12,817 nucleotides of DNA from an uncultured Angelakisella sp. (GTDB taxonomy: Bacteria > Bacillota > Clostridia > Oscillospirales > Ruminococcaceae), in contig CAJUFR010000033.1 in NCBI GenBank assembly GCA_910585525.1, positions 11,050 through 23,866 of the forward strand, read 5' to 3'. Numbering within the stretch: the stretch's first letter is position 1; every line of letters begins with the position of its first letter. Under the pieces are notes generated by a model, which saw nothing but the letters and a program-made list of their open reading frames with translations, did no database searches and was not told where the DNA came from. Below are positions 1-6,560 of the stretch, in pieces. Made by a program: the position numbers and the translations under genes.

Positions 1-466
1 GTCCAAGTACGCCCCCAAGATGCTCACCCTCAAGATCGACCCCGACAAGATCCGGGAGGTCATCGGCTCCGGCGGCAAGGTCATCCAGAAGATCTGCGCC
101 GAGTGCAACGTCAAAATCGACATCGAGGACGACGGCCATATCTTCGTCTCCTCCATGGATATTGATGACGCCCGCCGCGCCGTCATGGTCATCGAGACCA
201 TCGTCAACGACCCGGAGATCGGCGCCATCTACAAGGGCGTGGTCACCCGGCTGATGAACTTCGGCGCCTTTGTGGAGATCGCCCCCGGCAAGGAGGGCCT
301 GGTCCACATCTCCAAGCTGGACGAGCGCCGGGTGGAGAAGGTGGAGGACGTGGTGGCCCCTGGCGACGAGATCTTGGTGATGGTCACCGAGATCGACCAG
401 CAGGGCCGCATCAACCTCTCCCGCCGGGACGCCCTGGCCGCCATGGCCGCCAAGAAGCGGCAGTAA
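1..466 (+). CDS. pnp: Polyribonucleotide nucleotidyltransferase, C-terminal end (partial)
   Basis: This is the 3' end of the gene for PNPase, the phosphorolytic 3'-5' exoribonuclease of mRNA turnover. The reading frame is open from base 2, so the gene starts outside the window; the methionine at base 20 is internal. The visible part holds the KH RNA-binding domain with its GxxG loop (VIGSGGKVIQKI, near bases 59-95). It is followed by the S1 RNA-binding domain (from GAIYKGVVTRLMNFGAFVEI, bases about 220-440, ending in a typical INLSRRDAL strand). KH followed by S1 at the C-terminus is the PNPase arrangement. The catalytic RNase PH domains are not in the window. It stops with TAA and runs directly into a strong hairpin terminator, convergent with sigE. 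Confidence 0.95.
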   Translation, partial: SKYAPKMLTLKIDPDKIREVIGSGGKVIQKICAECNVKIDIEDDGHIFVSSMDIDDARRAVMVIETIVNDPEIGAIYKGVVTRLMNFGAFVEIAPGKEGLVHISKLDERRVEKVEDVVAPGDEILVMVTEIDQQGRINLSRRDALAAMAAKKRQ

Positions 467-481
467 GTCCAAAAAACGCAT

Positions 482-522
482 AAAAGCCCCCGTCCAAGGA
501 GAGACCCTGGACGGGGGCTTTT
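482..522. terminator. Bidirectional intrinsic terminator between pnp and sigE
   Basis: A 14-bp perfect stem pairs AAAAGCCCCCGTCC (482-495) with GGACGGGGGCTTTT (509-522), with a loop of 13 bases that can add a few more pairs. The arms carry A-runs and T-runs, so it gives a U-tract on both strands. It lies 15 bases after the pnp stop and only 4 bases after the sigE stop on the other strand, so it can end both convergent transcripts. Confidence 0.9.
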
Positions 523-526
523 GCTG

Positions 527-1267
527 TCAATATACCTTTTCCAGTTCCTTCCGCAGCCCCTTGATGATCTTTTTTTCCAGCCGGGAGATATAGGACTGGG
601 AGATGCCGATCATGTCCGCCACCTCCTTCTGGGTCTTTTCCTCCCGGCCCCCCAGGCCGAACCGCAGTTCCATGATGGTCCGCTCCCGGCCCTCCAGCCG
701 CCCCACCGCCTCCAGCAGGATGCTGCGGTCTACGTCCCGCTCGATGTCCTGGTGCACCACATCCCCGTCGGTGCCCAGGATATCGGAGAGGAGCAGTTCG
801 TTGCCATCCCAGTCCACATTCAGCGGCTCGTCGATAGAGACCTCGTTTTTGATGCTCTGGAACTTTCGGAGATACATCAGAATTTCGTTTTCGATGCAGC
901 GGCTGGCGTAGGTGGCCAGCTTGATGTTCCGGGCGGGACAGAAGGTGTTCACCGCCTTGATGAGGCCGATGGTGCCGATGGAGATAAGGTCCTCGATGCC
1001 CACCCCGGTGGATTCAAACTTCCGGGCGATGTACACCACCAGCCGCAGGTTGTGGACGATCAGTTCCTTCCGGGCCTCGGCGGTGTCGCTTTCCAGCAGG
1101 GTAAAGACCTTTTCCTCCTCCTCCCGGCTGAGGGGGGCAGGCAGCGTCTCCGGCCCGTTGATGTAAAAGACACCGTCCTCCCCCGGCCCCAGCAGCATGG
1201 ACAAAAGCTGCCGGAAGATGCCTTTCCCCCTGCGGATGACGTTGCGTGCCCTTCTATCTGCCCCCAT
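527..1267 (-). CDS. sigE: RNA polymerase sporulation sigma factor SigE (pro-sigma-E)
   Basis: This encodes the early mother-cell sigma factor of sporulation, 246 aa. Region 2 is nearly textbook: NLRLVVYIARKFESTG, then IEDLISIGTIGLIKAVNTF and KLATYASRCIENEILMYLR. The DEPLNVDWDGNELLLSD block is diagnostic of SigE against SigG or SigF. Region 4.2 has the helix-turn-helix EVADMIGISQSYISRLEKK near the C-terminus. About 30 residues precede the conserved VFYINGPETLPAPL start of mature sigma. They are basic and hydrophobic (RRARNVIRRGKGIFRQLLSMLL) and match the pro-sequence that SpoIIGA removes. The ATG at 1267 overlaps the spoIIGA 3' end by 14 bases, which implies translational coupling. In many Clostridia sigG follows; here a terminator does. 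I infer that expression comes from the promoter before spoIIGA. Confidence 0.96.
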   Translation of the reverse strand: MGADRRARNVIRRGKGIFRQLLSMLLGPGEDGVFYINGPETLPAPLSREEEEKVFTLLESDTAEARKELIVHNLRLVVYIARKFESTGVGIEDLISIGTIGLIKAVNTFCPARNIKLATYASRCIENEILMYLRKFQSIKNEVSIDEPLNVDWDGNELLLSDILGTDGDVVHQDIERDVDRSILLEAVGRLEGRERTIMELRFGLGGREEKTQKEVADMIGISQSYISRLEKKIIKGLRKELEKVY

Positions 1268-2153
1268 GGACCACTCCCCCTTTTTGCTGTGCGCTTGCCG
1301 CCATCTGGATCATCCGGGGGTGGAAGATGCCGTCGCACCCCCGGGGCCCCTGTCCCTCCGGCATCAGGGCCAGGTATCCTTCCACCTCCAGCCACCGGCC
1401 CTCCACCTGCACCCGCAGGCTCTGGGGCCGGAAGGCCGCCAGCATCCCCGCCCCGGCGATGGTGTGGTAGGGCGCCACCCGCAGCCCCGGGGGCGGCTCC
1501 CCCTGGACCATGCCGCTTTGCAGCCACCGGTCCTCGCTGGCGGTGAGCAGTTCCCGGCCCTTCTCCGCCGTCAGCACCACCATGGGCGCGCCGGAAAAGG
1601 GCTCGGAAAGGCGATTGCCGGTGTCCGCCAGGGCGGTGAAGGCGATCTGCCGGTCCCCACGCCGGGCGGTCATGGGGTAGCGTTCCCCCATTCCCCGGCC
1701 CCAGTGGAACATCCGCTCAAAGAGGCAGACAAAGAGGTAAGCCGCCGCCACCGAGCCGATGAGCACCGGAGGGGCCAGGTCCAGATAGATCATCCCGTTG
1801 CGGTAGACCCCGCCGCCGGGGAACAGAAACCCCAGCCCCACCACCACCCCGGCCACCAGGAAGCTGACGGCGTAGAACACCCCCAGCAGCCGCAGGAACA
1901 CCCCCGGCCGCTGCCGCCCGTAGGCGATGGAGACCACGATAAAGGAGAGGGCCAGCCGGATAAAAAGGTCCAGCAGCAAGGAATTGGAAGGGAGGAAGAT
2001 GACCATAGAGCAAAGCCCCCCCGCCGCCGCCGCAAGGTAGGGCCGCGGCCCCCGCTGCCGGATGCCGGTGAGAGGCTGGCAAAGGCGGAGGATGAGCAGG
2101 TCGATGATAAAATTCACCGCCACCAGCACATCCCCGTAGATCACATATTCCAT
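1254..2153 (-). CDS. spoIIGA: Sporulation sigma-E factor processing peptidase SpoIIGA
   Basis: This is a membrane-bound aspartic protease that cleaves pro-SigE after the septal SpoIIR signal; 299 aa. The N-terminal half has about five hydrophobic helices (roughly residues 1-25, 38-58, 60-78, 86-110 and 125-145). The cytoplasmic half carries the catalytic motif FTALADTGNRLSEPFSGAP, with the likely catalytic aspartate at residue 177, close to the B. subtilis position. The later PYHTIAGAGMLAAFRP stretch is also a SpoIIGA family feature. The start has a good ribosome site, GGAGG seven bases before the ATG. It is the first gene of a two-gene operon and overlaps sigE by 14 bases. The first residues (MEYVIYGDVLVAVNFIIDL) match the usual family start, so the start is secure. 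Confidence 0.94.
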   Translation of the reverse strand: MEYVIYGDVLVAVNFIIDLLILRLCQPLTGIRQRGPRPYLAAAAGGLCSMVIFLPSNSLLLDLFIRLALSFIVVSIAYGRQRPGVFLRLLGVFYAVSFLVAGVVVGLGFLFPGGGVYRNGMIYLDLAPPVLIGSVAAAYLFVCLFERMFHWGRGMGERYPMTARRGDRQIAFTALADTGNRLSEPFSGAPMVVLTAEKGRELLTASEDRWLQSGMVQGEPPPGLRVAPYHTIAGAGMLAAFRPQSLRVQVEGRWLEVEGYLALMPEGQGPRGCDGIFHPRMIQMAASAQQKGGVVHGGR

Positions 2154-2189
2154 CCCGTCACCTCCCCCCGGCTGTCCTTTGTAAAGAAT

Positions 2190-2224
2190 AGTATAAGCCC
2201 GGGATAAGGGGGCATCTTGTCGCA
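2190..2224 (-). promoter_or_regulatory. Putative Spo0A-controlled spoIIG promoter
   Basis: Reading the minus strand, a -10 hexamer TATACT (2195 to 2190) lies 36 bases before the spoIIGA start. A -35-like GCGACA (2223 to 2218) sits exactly 22 bp upstream of it. That hexamer overlaps TTGTCGCA on the plus strand (2217-2224), which differs from the Spo0A box core TGTCGAA at one position. The B. subtilis spoIIG promoter is known for the same design: a sigma-A promoter with a 22-bp spacer and an 0A box over the -35. I saw no clear second 0A box further upstream. Confidence 0.6.
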
Positions 2225-2261
2225 GATGGTGGAAAAGCTGAGATTTTCCTTTTGGGGGGTG

Positions 2262-2296
2262 GATAAAAACGAGGGGCCTTTTCGGCCCCCTTGTTA
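2262..2296 (-). terminator. Intrinsic terminator after mscL
   Basis: GGGGCC (2273-2278) pairs with GGCCCC (2284-2289) around a five-base loop. An outer AAC/GTT pairing (2268-2270 with 2293-2295) extends the stem across a bulge. On the minus strand the stem is followed by CGTTTTTATCC, a U-tract. It starts ten bases past the mscL stop and separates the trk-mscL unit from spoIIGA. Confidence 0.8.
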
Positions 2297-2305
2297 TACT
2301 GTCTG

Positions 2306-2755
2306 TTATTTTTCAGACTTTTTATCCAACAAGTCCCGGATCTCCCGCAGCACCAGCAACTCATCGGAGGGCACCGGCTCGGCGGGGGCGGGGGCGGGTT
2401 CCGCCTCCTTTTTGCGGCGGAATCTGTTGATGATCTTCACCATCAAAAACACCACAAAGGCGATGATGAGGAAGTTGACAATCTGCTGGATGAAGTTGCC
2501 GTAGGCGATGGCGATGCCGGGGTTTTCCCCCTGGGCCTCCACCAGGGTGAGGGCCATAGAGGTAAAATCGGTGTCCCCGATGATCCAGGCGATAAAGGGG
2601 GTGATGATATCCTTCACCAGACTGTTGACGATGGCGGTGAAAGCGGAGCCCACGATGATACCGACGGCCATATCCACCACGTTCCCCCGGGAGATAAACT
2701 CCCGGAACTCCCCCACCAGGCCCTTGGCCTTGTTCGCTGTGTCTTTGACATCCAT
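2306..2755 (-). CDS. mscL: Large-conductance mechanosensitive channel MscL
   Basis: This encodes the homopentameric membrane valve that opens under extreme membrane tension and dumps solutes during hypo-osmotic shock; 149 aa. The N-terminal helix is followed by the first transmembrane segment (GNVVDMAVGIIVGSAFTAIV, about residues 24-43), continuing into NSLVKDIITPFI, the MscL signature. A periplasmic loop follows. The second transmembrane segment lies at about residues 87-110 (NFIQQIVNFLIIAFVVFLMV), then the basic INRFRRKK stretch. The C-terminus has an AEPAPAPAEPVP linker and the usual LLVLREIRDLL bundle helix. A strong AAGGAGGT site precedes the ATG and overlaps the stop of the upstream 139-aa gene (18-base gap). 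It is the last gene of the trkA-trkH unit. Confidence 0.95.
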   Translation of the reverse strand: MDVKDTANKAKGLVGEFREFISRGNVVDMAVGIIVGSAFTAIVNSLVKDIITPFIAWIIGDTDFTSMALTLVEAQGENPGIAIAYGNFIQQIVNFLIIAFVVFLMVKIINRFRRKKEAEPAPAPAEPVPSDELLVLREIRDLLDKKSEK

Positions 2756-2773
2756 TTTGATGATGACCTCCTT

Positions 2774-3193
2774 TTAATGATAGGGATATACCGACTCCAC
2801 ATAGAAGATATGGTAGTCCTGTGCCTTCTTCTCCCTCATGACGCTTACCGGACGGCCGGTGAAGTGGTACCCCCAGTTGAAGTCGTAGAGGACGATGGCG
2901 GTGTTTACCCGGCGCTTGAGTTTATCCGCAAACTTGTCCCGCAGCACCTGGATGATCCGGTCCCCGTAGGGAAAACCGGCAAACAACTCCTCCGCCTTGT
3001 TTGATTTCTTGTCAAAATATACCACTTTTATACTGCCTGTAAACTCCTCCCGGAGATATAACTCCCGCAGGAACCGCCGGGGGATGCCGTCCTCCAGGGC
3101 CATGAACTCCTCCGCAGCCTCCTGGCTGGGGAAATTACCGGCGAACACCTCCAGCATCCCCTGTTCATTTCGGGAGTGGGTCGTCTTTTCCAT
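2774..3193 (-). CDS. 139-aa soluble protein, tentatively Imm22-like (DUF4284)
   Basis: This is a small soluble protein with no signal peptide or membrane helix. It opens with LEVFAGNFPSQEAAEEFM. Further on it has the stretch LFAGFPYGDRIIQVLRDKF and then NTAIVLYDFNWGY, ending FYVESVYPYH. The order of a GNF.S.EE start, a central SGF-like turn and an I.LYDF strand recalls the Imm22/DUF4284 immunity-protein family. This is from memory and not an alignment, so the family call is tentative. A GGAG site lies eight bases before the ATG. It sits between trkH (34 bases upstream) and mscL (18 bases downstream) with no terminator between, so it is probably co-transcribed with osmotic genes. No toxin gene is nearby, so a role in toxin immunity is not supported by context. 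Confidence 0.75.
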   Translation of the reverse strand: MEKTTHSRNEQGMLEVFAGNFPSQEAAEEFMALEDGIPRRFLRELYLREEFTGSIKVVYFDKKSNKAEELFAGFPYGDRIIQVLRDKFADKLKRRVNTAIVLYDFNWGYHFTGRPVSVMREKKAQDYHIFYVESVYPYH

Positions 3194-3227
3194 CTTGTTA
3201 TCTCCATCTGCTATTATACTTTTTGTA

Positions 3228-4682
3228 TCAATTCTTCCGCCGTTTGGTCATCCAGACACTGGGGGCAAAGAGCATCAGCATGGGGAATATCTCCAGGCGG
3301 CCCAGCAGCATGTCCAGAATGAGCACCACCTTGGACCGGTAGGAGAGACTGGCGTACCCCCCCATGGGGCCCACCACCCCCAGTCCGGGGCCGATGTTGT
3401 TGATGCAGGCCACCACCGCCGAAAAGGTGCTGTCAAAGTCCATGTTGTCCAGGGATACCACCATAGTGGAGGCCATCACCACCGCCACCAGGATGAAGAA
3501 GTAGATAAAGACGTTGCGGGAGGTGTTGTCGTCCAGTGGCTTTTCCTCGAACTTGAGGATATGCACCGACCGGGGGTGGAGCATCCGGTTGATCTCTTTT
3601 TTGGCGCTTTTCAGCATGATGATGAGCCGGGATACCTTCATCCCGCCGCCGGTGCTCCCGGCGCAGGCCCCCAGGAACATCAACGCCAGTAGCAGCACCC
3701 GGGACAACTCCGGCCAGAGGTTGAAGTCCGCCGTGGCAAAGCCGGTGGTGGTGATGATGGAGGCCACCTGGAAGAAGGAGAACCGCAGGCTGCGGAGCAT
3801 CCCCCCCATCTCCGGCAGGATGTTCCAGGCGATGAGCAGGGTGGACCCGGCGATGATGCCCAGGTACCAGCGCAGTTCCTCGCTGCGGAGGATGCTTTTG
3901 ACCTTCCCCATCAGCAGCAGATAGTAGATGTTGAAGTTCACCCCGAACAGCACCATCCCTACCGAAAGCACCAGATCAATGTAAGCACTGTCGTAGTGGG
4001 CGATGCTGTCCCCCCAGATGCCGAAGCCCCCGGTCCCGGCGGTTCCGAAGGCGTGAACGGCGCTGTCATAAAGAGGCATCCCCCCCAACAGCAGCAGGCC
4101 GATGAGGATGAGGGTCATGGTGATGTAAATACCATAGAGTATCTTGGCGGTGCCCCGGACCCGGGGCACCAGCTTGCCCACCACCGGGCCGGGACTCTCC
4201 GCCCGCATGATGTGGACGTTGCGCCCCCCGGCCAGGGGGAGGATGGCCAGCAGGAACACCAGCACCCCCATCCCCCCCACCCAGTGGGTGAAGCTGCGCC
4301 AGAACAGCAGCCCCCGGCCCATGGCCTCCACATCGGTGAGGATGCTGGCCCCGGTGGTGGTGAAGCCGGAGACGGTCTCGAACACCGCGTCGATGTAATG
4401 GGGGATGGCCCCGGCCAGCCGGAAGGGCAGCGCCCCCACCAGGGACATGACGATCCAGGAAAGGGAGGTGATGACGAACCCCTCCCGGGCGTAGATGACG
4501 GTATTTTGGGGCCGTTTGAGGGCCAGTCCCAGCCCCAGCCCGCTGGCCACCAGGATGGTGACCAGGAAGGGGAGCAGGTCCCCTTCCCCGTACCAGAAGG
4601 CCACCAGGGCGGGCAGGCACATCAGCAGGGCCTCCACCTTGAGGATGGTGCCCAGTATGTACCGGATCATTTTATAATTCAT
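3228..4682 (-). CDS. trkH: TrkH/KtrB-type potassium uptake membrane subunit
   Basis: This is the ion-conducting subunit of a Trk/Ktr potassium transporter, 484 aa and highly hydrophobic. The four pore repeats of the family can be seen: ETVSGFTTTGAS, HAFGTAGTGGFG, ASIITTTGFATADF and ACINNIGPGLG, each with the filter glycine. The SFTHWVGGMGVLVF stretch after the first loop and GACAGSTGGGMKVSR after the third are further TrkH hallmarks. Length is normal. The start lies 22 bases after the trkA stop, with AAGGAG about 12 bases upstream of the ATG, a rather long spacing; a second methionine at residue 5 is possible. It should work with the TrkA protein encoded just upstream, which binds nucleotide and gates the channel. 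Confidence 0.95.
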   Translation of the reverse strand: MNYKMIRYILGTILKVEALLMCLPALVAFWYGEGDLLPFLVTILVASGLGLGLALKRPQNTVIYAREGFVITSLSWIVMSLVGALPFRLAGAIPHYIDAVFETVSGFTTTGASILTDVEAMGRGLLFWRSFTHWVGGMGVLVFLLAILPLAGGRNVHIMRAESPGPVVGKLVPRVRGTAKILYGIYITMTLILIGLLLLGGMPLYDSAVHAFGTAGTGGFGIWGDSIAHYDSAYIDLVLSVGMVLFGVNFNIYYLLLMGKVKSILRSEELRWYLGIIAGSTLLIAWNILPEMGGMLRSLRFSFFQVASIITTTGFATADFNLWPELSRVLLLALMFLGACAGSTGGGMKVSRLIIMLKSAKKEINRMLHPRSVHILKFEEKPLDDNTSRNVFIYFFILVAVVMASTMVVSLDNMDFDSTFSAVVACINNIGPGLGVVGPMGGYASLSYRSKVVLILDMLLGRLEIFPMLMLFAPSVWMTKRRKN

Positions 4683-4704
4683 GGCAACGCTTTTACTCCT
4701 TCGG

Positions 4705-6066
4705 CTACTGCCGCTCCAGGATATCCCGCAGGTCTTTCAGCTGGTGGCCGGTGGTGACGACGATGACGCTGTCCCCCGGCTCGATGGTGTCGTTGCCGCC
4801 GGGGTAGATGATGGTCCGCCCCCTGAGTATCCCGGCGATCAGCAGGTTCTGCCGGGTGCGCAGGTCCTTGAGGGGGATGCCGGTGACCTCGGGATCGGCG
4901 GTGACGTTGAACTCCAGCGCCTCCACCCGCCCCCCCACGATGCGGTGCAGCGTCTCCACGTTGCTGCCCTGGGAGTTCTGCATCGCCCGGACGTACCGGA
5001 CGATCTGGTTGACGGTGATACCCTTGGGGCTGATGACGCTCTCGATGCCGGCACTGTCCAGTATCTCCTGGAAGGACATGCGGTTGATCTTGGTCACCAC
5101 CTTGCCCAGTTCCAGGGTGCCGGCGTACATGGAGATGATGATGTTCTCCTCGTCCATGCCGGTAAGAGCCACCAGGGCGTCCATCTCCTCGATGCCCTCC
5201 TCCTCCAGCAGTTCCCGGTCGCTGCCGTCCCCCAGGATGATACGGGCCTTGGGCAGCGCCTCGCTGAGCAGTTCGCACCGGGCGGCGTCCTTTTCGATGA
5301 TCTTCACCGACATCCCCAGCTTCAGCAGCTGCTTGGCCAGGTAGTAGGCGATGCGGCCGCCCCCCACCACCATCACCCGGTGTATCTTGTGGCGGTAGAT
5401 GCCCAGCTTGCGGAAGAGGCTGTCCATCTCCGACGGGGTGGCGGTGATGGATATTTTATCCCCCTGCTGGAGGACGAAGCTGCCGGTGGGGATGTAGACC
5501 TCCTCCCCCCGGCGGACGGCGCAGATCAAGATGCGGATGCCCAGGTGGCTGCTGAGGGTGTAAAGGGCCTGTCCCAGCAGGGGGGAGCCCTCCTTCACCT
5601 TGATCTCCACCAGTTCCACCATCCCCCGGGCGAAGGAATCCAGCTTGAGGGCGGAGGGGAAGCGGAGCATCCGGGCGATCTCGGTGGCGGCGGCCATCTC
5701 CGGGTTGACGGTCATGGAAAGGCCCAGGTCCTCCCGCATCATCACCAGCTGGTCGGCGTAGTCGGGGTTGCGGACCCGGGCGATGGTGTGCCGGGCCCCC
5801 AGCTTTTTGGCCACCAGGCAGCAGAGGAGGTTCAGTTCGTCCCCGCTGGTGGCGGCGATGAGCAGGTCGGCGTCCTCCACCCCGGCCTCCTTCTGGACGG
5901 CGTAGCTGGCGCCGTTGCCGCTGATGCCCATGACGTCATGGACCTCCACCGAGGTCCGCAGCGCCTCCGGGCTGCTGTCGATGACCACCAGGTCATGCCC
6001 TTCCTCGGCCAGCCGCCCGGTGAGGGCCTGCCCCACCTTTCCGTCGCCGACGATCACGATCTTCAA
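4705..6066 (-). CDS. trkA: Trk system potassium uptake protein TrkA (nucleotide-binding gating subunit)
   Basis: This is the cytoplasmic peripheral subunit that gates TrkH in response to NAD(H)/ATP-type ligands; 453 aa with a duplicated RCK plan. The first RCK_N Rossmann fold begins at the N-terminus (MKIVIVGDGKVG) with an acidic residue after strand 2 (VVID). It is followed by an RCK_C domain (LVEIKVKEGSPLLGQAL). The second RCK_N begins near residue 230 (RVMVVGGGRIAYYLAK), again followed by RCK_C (EVTGIPLKDLRTRQNLLIA). The start codon is TTG at 6066: it gives the exact family N-terminus and has TAGGAGGGG about six bases upstream, with no better ATG. It leads the operon trkA-trkH-(Imm22-like)-mscL and has its own promoter upstream. 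Confidence 0.95.
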   Translation of the reverse strand: MKIVIVGDGKVGQALTGRLAEEGHDLVVIDSSPEALRTSVEVHDVMGISGNGASYAVQKEAGVEDADLLIAATSGDELNLLCCLVAKKLGARHTIARVRNPDYADQLVMMREDLGLSMTVNPEMAAATEIARMLRFPSALKLDSFARGMVELVEIKVKEGSPLLGQALYTLSSHLGIRILICAVRRGEEVYIPTGSFVLQQGDKISITATPSEMDSLFRKLGIYRHKIHRVMVVGGGRIAYYLAKQLLKLGMSVKIIEKDAARCELLSEALPKARIILGDGSDRELLEEEGIEEMDALVALTGMDEENIIISMYAGTLELGKVVTKINRMSFQEILDSAGIESVISPKGITVNQIVRYVRAMQNSQGSNVETLHRIVGGRVEALEFNVTADPEVTGIPLKDLRTRQNLLIAGILRGRTIIYPGGNDTIEPGDSVIVVTTGHQLKDLRDILERQ

Positions 6067-6092
6067 GGTACCCCTCCTAACCGGTAAGATAC

Positions 6093-6109
6093 GGGGGCGG
6101 TCCGCCCCC
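6093..6109 (-). promoter_or_regulatory. GC-rich hairpin in the trkA 5' leader
   Basis: GGGGGCG (6093-6099) and CGCCCCC (6103-6109) form a 7-bp perfect stem with a three-base loop. It lies between the predicted transcription start (near 6120) and the trkA ribosome site (6072-6078). There is no U-tract after it on either strand, so it does not look like a terminator. It may stabilise the 5' end or be neutral in a GC-rich genome. Confidence 0.4.
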
Positions 6110-6126
6110 TGTGCTTATACTTGGAT

Positions 6127-6154
6127 ATTATAGCACAATAGGCGGTAAAGTCCA
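6127..6154 (-). promoter_or_regulatory. Sigma-A-like promoter for the trkA operon
   Basis: On the minus strand a perfect TATAAT (6132 to 6127) carries the extended -10 TG motif (TGCTATAAT). A -35-like TGGACT (6154 to 6149, four of six to consensus) sits 16 bp upstream. The start codon is about 60 bases downstream. No other promoter of this quality was seen within the four-gene unit. Confidence 0.65.
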
Positions 6155-6225
6155 GACGGGGAAGAAAAGTTGTAGAAATTTACAGGGTCACCGGCAGCCC
6201 AAAGCACGGAACAACACATTAAAAA

Positions 6226-6261
6226 AGGGAAACGGCGTGACCTCGATCATCCCGTTTCCCT
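6226..6261 (-). terminator. Intrinsic terminator after the 80-aa gene; shared hairpin element
   Basis: AGGGAAACGG (6226-6235) pairs perfectly with CCGTTTCCCT (6252-6261). On the minus strand the stem is followed by TTTTTT (6226 to 6221), an intrinsic terminator just after the stop at 6269. The arms and flanks closely match the hairpin at 12690-12723, in the same orientation. Confidence 0.8.
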
Positions 6262-6268
6262 ATTTTGG

Positions 6269-6511
6269 TTACTCCATTTCAAGCCCCAGCTTTTCCGCGA
6301 TATCCTTGGAACTCATGCCGGCCTTCTTGGCTTTGGTGATCAGTTCCTTGGCGATCTCCGCATCACTGCGGCGGCGCTTTTTGGGGCGGAAAAGTTCAGC
6401 TTTCTTCTCCTCCAGCAGCTTGATGGCCTCCTTGTGGGCGAGGATCTTCTTATCCAGTTCGGCGGCGCGCTCCTCGACACTTCTTCTCACACGCTTTTTT
6501 CCTTCGGACAT
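6269..6511 (-). CDS. Small basic coiled-coil protein of unknown function (80 aa)
   Basis: The predicted protein is very rich in lysine, arginine and glutamate. Residues about 8-42 form a likely helix or coiled coil (RSVEERAAELDKKILAHKEA, then IKLLEEKKAEL). A basic hinge RPKKRRR follows, then a second helical part, SDAEIAKELITKAKKAGMS. It ends SSKDIAEKLGLE, which looks like the first helices of a helix-turn-helix. The frame is open further upstream to an ATG at 6559, but AAAGGAG lies eight bases before the ATG at 6511, so I chose that one. Similar small proteins are common in gut Clostridia as far as I recall, with no known function. A nucleic-acid role is an inference from charge. It is monocistronic: it has its own terminator, and a weak promoter lies near 6555. 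Confidence 0.82.
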   Translation of the reverse strand: MSEGKKRVRRSVEERAAELDKKILAHKEAIKLLEEKKAELFRPKKRRRSDAEIAKELITKAKKAGMSSKDIAEKLGLEME

Positions 6512-6554
6512 AGGTAAAACTCCTTTCGATTTTAAAAATGGATTTGGTGCTATT

Positions 6555-6560
6555 ATCATA
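6555..6560 (-). promoter_or_regulatory. Weak extended -10 for the 80-aa gene
   Basis: On the minus strand TATGAT preceded by TGG gives an extended -10 (TGGTATGAT) about 45 bases before the start codon at 6511. The -35 region is only T-rich, with no recognisable hexamer. This is the best promoter candidate in the leader, but weak. Confidence 0.4.

Noticed and set aside
3213..3218. TATAAT on the minus strand just before the 139-aa gene
   Set aside because: There is no -35 at usable distance. A transcript from it would begin at or after the ribosome site, so read-through from trkH is more likely.
4681..6087. A 468-codon open frame on the plus strand opposite trkA
   Set aside because: It is the mirror of trkA, is full of H, D, G and Q repeats, and lacks a ribosome site.
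6512..6559. Upstream ATG (6559) for the 80-aa gene
   Set aside because: It has no ribosome site and falls in the likely promoter. The ATG at 6511 has AAAGGAG at good spacing.
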